Shown here piece by piece: positions 57,728 to 64,000 of a stretch of 64,000 bases of DNA. This stretch comes from Taudactylus pleione (Eukaryota; Chordata; Amphibia; Anura; Myobatrachidae). Location: positions 121,724 to 185,723 of the forward strand of contig JAUIMM010002023.1 in NCBI GenBank assembly GCA_031769625.1, written 5' to 3'. The position numbers and the translations under genes are program-made. The notes below the pieces were generated by a model that saw only the letters and a list, made by a program, of their open reading frames with translations, did no database searches and was not told the DNA's origin. Numbering within the stretch: the stretch's first letter is position 1; each line of letters opens with the position of its first letter.

Positions 57728-60700
57728 GTGGTGTAGTGCTGTATAGTGTTACATAGTATAGAATGTGGTGTATATTGCTACATAGTATAGAATATGTTGT
57801 ACAGTGGTACTTAGTATAGAATGTGATCTATAGCAGTATAGCAGTATAGAGTATAGAATATGGTGTACAGTGGTACTTAGTATAGAATGTGATCTATAGC
57901 AGTATAGAGTATAGAATATGGTGTAGAGCTGTACAGTTGTACATAGTATAGAATGTGGTATAGAGCTGTATAGTGGTACATAGCATTGAATATGGTGTAG
58001 AGGTGTATAGTGGTACATAGTATAGAATATGGTGTATAGTGGTAAACAGTATAGAACGTGGTGTAGAGCTGTATAGTGGTTCATAGTATAGAATATGGTG
58101 TATAGTGGTACATAGTATAGAATATGGGGTAGAGCTGTATAGTTGTATATAGTATATAATATGGTGTATAGTGGTGCATTGTATAGAATATGGTTAATAG
58201 TGGTATATAGTATAGAATATGGTGTATAGAGGTAAATAGTATAGAATATGGTGTATAAAGGTAAATATTATAGAATATGGTGTATAGTGGTACATAGTCT
58301 AGAATGTGGTGTATAGTGGTACATAGAATATGGTGTATAGTGGTACATTGTATAGAATGTGGTGTAGAGCTGTATAGTGGTTCATAGTATAGAATATGGT
58401 GTATAGTGGAACATAGTATAGAATGTGGTGAAGAGCTGTATAATGGAACATAGTTTAGAATATGGTGTATAATGGTACATAGTATAGAATGTGGTGTATA
58501 GTGGAACACAGTGTAGAATGTGGTGTAGAGCTGTATAGTGGTACATAGTATAGAATATGGTGTATTGTGGTACATAGTATAGAATGTGGTGTAGAGCTGT
58601 ATAATGGTACATAGTATAGGATGTGGTGTATAGTGGTACATAGTATAGAATATGGTGTATAGTGGTACATAGTATAGAATGTGGTGTAGAGCTGTATAGT
58701 GGTACATAGTATAGATTATTGTTTAGAACTGTATAGTGGTACAAAGTATAAAATGTGGTATATAGTGGTACATATTATAGAATGTGGTGTAGAGCCGTAT
58801 AATGATACATACTATAGAATGTGGTGTATAGTGTTACATAGTATAGAATATGGTGTATTGTGGTACATAGTATAGAATGTGGTGTTGAGCTGTATAATGG
58901 TACATAGTATAGGATGTGGTGTATAGTGGTATATAGTATAGAATATGGTGTATATTGGTACATAGTATAGAATATGGTGTATAGAGGTACATAGTATAGA
59001 ATGTGGTGTAGAGCTGTATAGTGGTACATACTATAGAATATTGTTTAGAGCTGTATAGTGGTACATAGTATAAAATGTGGTATATAGTGGTACATATTAT
59101 AGAATGTGGTGTAGAGCTGTATAATGGTACATAGTATAGAATGTGGTGTATAGTGTTACATAGTATAGAATATGATGTATAGTGGTACATAGTATAGAAT
59201 GTGGTGTAGAGCTGTTAATTGGTACATAGTATAGAATATGGTGTATAGTGGTACACATAGTATAGAATATGGTGTATAGTGGTTCATAGTATATAATGTG
59301 GTTTACTGCTGTATAATGGTATAATGGTACATACTATAGAATGTGGTATAAAGCTGTATAGTGGTACATAGTATAGAATATGGTGTATAGTAGCATATAG
59401 TATAGAATATGGTATAGAGCTGTATTGTGGTATATAGTATTTAATATGGTGTAGAGCTGTAAAGTGGTACATAGTATAGAATATGGTGTAGAGCTGTATA
59501 GTGGTATATAGTATACTATATGGTGTATAGTGGTACATTGTATAGAATGTGGTGTAGAGCTGTATAGTGGTTCATAGTATAGAATATGGGTGTATAGTGG
59601 TGCATTGTATAGAATATGGTTAATAGTGGTATATAGTATAGAATATGGTGTATAGAGGTAAATAGTATAGAATATGGTGTATAAAGGTAAATATTATAGA
59701 ATATGGTGTATAGTGGTACATAGTCTAGAATGTGGTATATAGTGGTACATAGAATATGGTGTATAGTGGTACATTGTATAGAATGTGGTGTAGAGCTGTA
59801 TAGTGGTTCATAGTATAGAATATGGTGTATAGTGGAACATAGTATAGAATGTGGTGAAGAGCTGTATAGTGGAACATAGTTTAGAATATGGTGTATAATG
59901 GTACATAGTATAGAATGTGGTGTATAGTGGAACACAGTGTAGAATGTGGGTGTAGAGCTGTATAGTGGTACATAGTATAGAATATGGTGTATTGTGGTAC
60001 ATAGTATAGAATGTGGTGTAGAGCTGTATAATGGTACATAGTATAGGATGTGGTGTATAGTGGTACATAGTATAGAATATGGTGTATAGTGGTACATAGT
60101 ATAGAATGTGGTGTAGAGCTGTATAGTGGTACATAGTATAGATTATTGTTTAGAGCTGTATAGTGGTACAAAGTATAAAATGTGGTATATAGTGGTACAT
60201 ATTATAGAATGTGGTGTAGAGCCGTATAATGATACATAGTATAGAATGTGGTGTATAGTGTTACATAGTATAGAATATGGTGTATTGTGGTACATAGTAT
60301 AGAATGTGGTGTAGAGCTGTATAATGGTACATAGTATAGGATGTGGTGTATAGTGGTATATAGTATAGAATATGGTGTATATTGGTACATAGTATAGAAT
60401 ATGGTGTATAGAGGTACATAGTATAGAATGTGGTGTAGAGCTGTATAGTGGTACATACTATAGAATATTGTTTAGAGCTGTATAGTGGTACATAGTATAA
60501 AATGTGGTATATAGTGGTACATATTATAGAATGTGGTGTAGAGCTGTATAATGGTACATAGTATAGAATGTGGTGTATAGTGTTACATAGTATAGAATAT
60601 GATGTATAGTGGTACATAGTATAGAATGTGGTGTAGAGCTGTTAATTGGTACATAGTATAGAATATGGTGTATAGTGGTACATAGTATAGAATATGGTGT

Positions 60701-62937
60701 ATAGTGGTTCATAGTATATAATGTGGTTTACAGCTGTATAATGGTACATACTATAGAATGTGGTATAAAGCTGTATAGTGGTACATAGTTTAGAATATGG
60801 TGTATAGTAGCATATAGTATAGAATATGGTATAGAGCTGTATTGTGGTATATAATATTTAATATGGTGTAGAGCTGTAAAGTGGTACATAGTATAGAATA
60901 TGGTGTAGAGCTGTATAGTGGTACATAGTATACTATATGGTGTATAGTGGTATATAGTATAGAATACGGTGTAGAGCTGTAAAGTGGTGCATAGTATAGA
61001 GTATTGTGTATAGTGATACATAGCATAGAATATGGTGTAGAGCTGTATAGTGCTATGTACTATAGAATATGTTGTATAGTGCTACATAGTATAGAATATG
61101 GTTTATAGTGGTATATAGTATAGATGTGGTGTAGAGCTGTATAGTGGTACATAGTATAGCATATGGTGTATAGTGGTATATAGTATAAATTACGGTGTAT
61201 AGAGGTACATAGTATAGAATATGGTGTATAGTGGTACATAGTATAGAATGTGGTGTATAGTGGTGCATAGTGGTACATAATATAGAGTGTAGTGTAGTGG
61301 TACATAGTATAGAATGTGGTGTATAGTGGTATATGGTGCAGAGCTGGTATAGTGGTACATAGTATAGAATGTGGTGTATAGTAGTACATAGTATAGAATA
61401 CAGTGTAGAGCTGTAAAGTTGGACATAGTATAGAATGTGGTGAAGAGATGTATAGTGCTCCTTAGTATAGAATATGGTGTATAGTGGGACATAGAATAGA
61501 ATGTGTTGGAGAGCTGTATAGTGGTACATAGTATAGAATGTGGTGTATAGTGGTACATAGTATAGAATATGGTGTACAGTGGTACATAGTATAGAATTTG
61601 GTGTAGAGCTGTATAGTTGTACATAGTATAGAATATGGTGTAGGAGCTGTATTGTGGTACATAGTATAGAATATGGTGTATAGTGGTACATAGTATAGAA
61701 TATGGTGTATAGAGGTACATAGTATAGAATATGGTGTATAGTGGTACATAGTATGGAATACGTTGTATAGTGGAACATAGTATAGAATATGGTGTATTGT
61801 GGTACATAGTATAGAATATGGTGTAAAGTGGTACATTGTAAAGAATATGGTGTAAAGAGGTACAAAGTATAGAATATGGTGTATAGTGGTACTTAGTATA
61901 GAATGTGGTGTATAGTGGTACATAGTATAGAATGTGGTGTATAGAGGTAAATAGTCTAGAATATGGTGTATAGTGGTAAATAGAATAGAATGTGGTGTAG
62001 AGCTGAATAGTGGTACATAGTATAGAATATGGATTATACTGGTACATAGTATAGAATGTGGTGTAGTGCTGTATAGTGTTACATAGTATAGAATGTGGTG
62101 TATATTGCTACATAGTATAGAATATGGTGTACAGTGGTACTTAGTATAGAATGTGATCTACAGCAGTATAGAGTATAGAATATGGTGTAGAGCTGTACAG
62201 TTGTACATAGCATAGAATGTGGTATAGAGCTGTATAGTGCTACATAGCATTGAATATGGTGTAGAGGTGTATAGTGGTACATAGTATAGAATATGGTGTA
62301 TAGTGGTAAATAGTATAGAATGTGGTGTAGAGCTGTATAGTGGTTCATAGTATAGAATATGGTGTATAGTGGTACATTGTATAGAATATGGTTAATAGTG
62401 GTATATAGTATAGAATATGGTGTATAGAGGTAAATAGTATAGAATATGGTGTATAAAGGTAAATATTATAGAATATGGTGTAAAGTGGTACATAGTCTAG
62501 AATGTGGTGTATAGTGGTACATAGAATATGGTGTATAGTGGTACATTGTATAGAATGTGGTGTAGAGCTGTATAGTGGTTCATAGTATAGAATATGGTGT
62601 ATAGCTGGTACACAGTATAGAATGTGGTGAAGAGCTGTATAGTGGAACATAGTTTAGAGTATGGTGTATAATGGTACATAGTATAGAATGTGGTGTATAG
62701 TGGAACACAGTGTAGAATGTGGTGTAGAGCTGTATAGTGGTACATAGTATAGAATATGGTGTATTGTGGTACATAGTATAGAATGTGGTGTAGAGCTGTA
62801 TAATGGTACATAGTATAGGATGTGGTGTATAGTGGTATATAGTATAGAATATGGTGTATATTGGTACATAGTATAGAATATGGTGTATAGTGGTACTTAG
62901 TATAGAATGTGATCTATAGCAGTATAGAGTATAGAAT
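57728..62937 (-). repeat. Higher-order repeat II, copy b (5210 bp)
   Basis: Follows copy a at offsets of 5101-5217. Between about 59.25 and 62.6 kb it differs from copy a mainly by one- or two-base indels (near 59252, 59589, 59949, 61124, 61346, 61643 and 62605), with very few substitutions. Near 57.84 kb it has an extra GCAGTATA segment. Confidence 0.88.
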
Positions 62938-64000
62938 GTGGTGTAGTGCTGTATAGTGTTACATAGTATAGAATGTGGTGTATATTGCTACAAAGTATAG
63001 AATATGTTGTACAGTGGTACTTAGTATAGAATGTGATCTATAGCAGTATACAGTATAGAAGTATAGAGTATAGAATATGGTGTACAGTGGTACTTAGTAT
63101 AGAATGTGATCTATAGCAGTATAGAGTATAGAATATGGTGTAGAGCTGTACAGTTGTACATAGTATAGAATGTGGTATAGAGCTGTATAGTGGTACATAG
63201 CATTGAATATGGTGTAGAGGTGTATAGTGGTACATAGTATAGAATATGGTGTATAGTGGTAAATAGTATAGAATATGGGGTAGAGCTGTATAGTGGTTCA
63301 TAGTATAGAATATGGTGTATAGTGGTACATAGTATAGAATATGGGGTAGAGCTGTATAGTTGTATATAGTATAGAATATGGTGTATAGTGGTGCATTGTA
63401 TAGAATATGGTTAATAGTGGTATATAGTATAGAATATGGTGTATAGAGGTAAATAGTATAGAATATGGTGTATAAAGGTAAATATTATAGAATATGGTGT
63501 ATAGTGGTACATAGTCTAGAATGTGGTGTATAGTGGTACATAGAATATGGTGTATAGTGGTACATTGTATAGAATGTGGTGTAGAGCTGTATAGTGGTTC
63601 ATAGTATAGAATATGGTGTATAGTGGTACATAGTATAGAATGTGGGTGAAGAGCTGTATAGTGGAACATAGTTTAGAGTATGGTGTATAATGGTACATAG
63701 TATAGAATGTGGTGTATAGTGGAACACAGTGTAGAATGTGGTGTAGAGCTGTATAGTGGTACATAGTATAGAATATGGTGTATTGTGGTACATAGTATAG
63801 AATGTGGTGTAGAGCTGTATAATGGTACATAGTATAGGATGTGGTGTATAGTGGTATATAGTATAGAATATGGTGTATATTGGTACATAGTATAGAATAT
63901 GGTGTATAGTGGTACTTAGTATAGAATGTGATCTATAGCAGTATAGAGTATAGAATGTGGTGTAGTGCTGTATAGTGTTACATAGTATAGAATGTGGTGT
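62938..64000 (-). repeat. Higher-order repeat II, copy c (partial, rearranged)
   Basis: Begins at the same landmark, but the landmark returns after only 1019 bp at 63957. Most of 63.3-63.95 kb repeats 62.3-62.93 kb at offset 1019, so this copy is shortened or is a local 1.0 kb duplication. It continues beyond the window. Confidence 0.82.

Larger units (their letters stand above)
1..64000. repeat. 29/37-bp AT-rich satellite array filling the window
   Basis: Every part I read resolves into diverged copies of one 29-bp monomer, whose halves CTATACTATGTACCA and CTATACACCATATT both start with CTATAC. A 37-bp form adds 8 nt between the halves, so it reads CTATACAG then CTCTACACC. Common point variants are CCTCTATAC for CCACTATAC, CCACAATAC, CACATT for CATATT, ATATACC for ATGTACC, and CTAGAC for CTATAC. 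A shorter 24-bp monomer lacks ACTAT. Nearly every monomer carries a GTAC tetramer. No unique sequence longer than a monomer interrupts the array except two (TA)n tracts. The family is not one I recognise. Satellite status is seen directly; a heterochromatic location is inferred. Confidence 0.97.
50017..64000 (-). repeat. Satellite block 10, minus orientation, to window end
   Basis: G-rich strand on top throughout and continuing past the window edge. The first about 2.6 kb (50.0-52.6 kb) is the least regular. About 51.4-52.6 kb is a reverse-complement homologue of 41.7-43.1 kb and 48.1-49.0 kb in block 9. From 52.6 kb the block is a 5.1-5.2 kb higher-order repeat. Confidence 0.94.

Noticed and set aside
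1..64000. CRISPR array (29-bp and 37-bp repeats are in the size range)
   Set aside because: There are no unique spacers; monomers abut directly and all diverge gradually. No cas-like genes.
1..64000. Alpha-satellite-like centromere with CENP-B box
   Set aside because: No monomer near 171 bp and no CENP-B-box-like motif (TTCG...CGGGA); CpG is almost absent. Centromeric function cannot be judged from sequence alone.
1..64000. Telomeric or subtelomeric repeat
   Set aside because: No TTAGGG-type or other short G-run repeat was seen on either strand.

Overview
The whole 64 kb window is one tandem-repeat (satellite/minisatellite) domain. I find no supportable protein-coding gene, RNA gene or transposon. 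The basic unit is a 29-bp AT-rich monomer made of two half-units that both begin CTATAC: CTATACTATGTACCA (15 nt), then CTATACACCATATT (14 nt). A frequent 37-bp variant carries 8 extra bases between the halves (CTATACAG, followed by CTCTACACC). Point-variant monomers, and a 24-bp monomer lacking ACTAT, are mixed in. The C-rich strand has about one G and eight C per monomer, and CpG is absent from the consensus. This architecture points to heterochromatic satellite DNA of a eukaryote. I cannot name the species, and I do not recognise the repeat.

The array is not uniformly oriented. Ten blocks alternate strand: + (1-1569), - (1574-2290), + (2291-6680), - (6685-7401), + (7402-11809), - (11811-13154), + (13155-18023), - (18025-28066), + (28072-50016), - (50017-64000). 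Each switch has a short inverted repeat, and several switch junctions recur in identical form in successive higher-order units.

Larger repeat layers lie on top of the monomers. (1) From 1 to about 18 kb, a mixed-orientation higher-order repeat has units of 5188, 5139 and 6214 bp plus a truncated fourth. Each complete unit contains its own inverted segment, and units 1 and 2 also contain a (TA)n tract. (2) From 18 to 28 kb, the minus block is a patchwork of 0.3, 1.86 and 2.1-2.2 kb duplications. (3) From 28 to 50 kb, the plus block contains about 1.5 and 4.5 kb repeats and a 4203-bp segment that is apparently identical in two copies 4843 bp apart. Part of this block is the reverse-complement homologue of the 18-24 kb minus block. 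(4) From 50 to 64 kb, the minus block holds a 5.1-5.2 kb higher-order repeat with internal 1.33-1.43 kb and 1.0 kb duplications.

The many long open frames (up to about 600 codons) arise because the monomer is free of stops on its C-rich strand and 29 is not a multiple of three. All three frames then read one 29-residue peptide repeat (three monomers, 87 nt). They should not be annotated as genes. The main points of interest are the repeated orientation switching, the duplicated breakpoints, the near-perfect kb-scale duplications (biological or assembly-made), and an indel-rich stretch near the right end that looks like consensus error.
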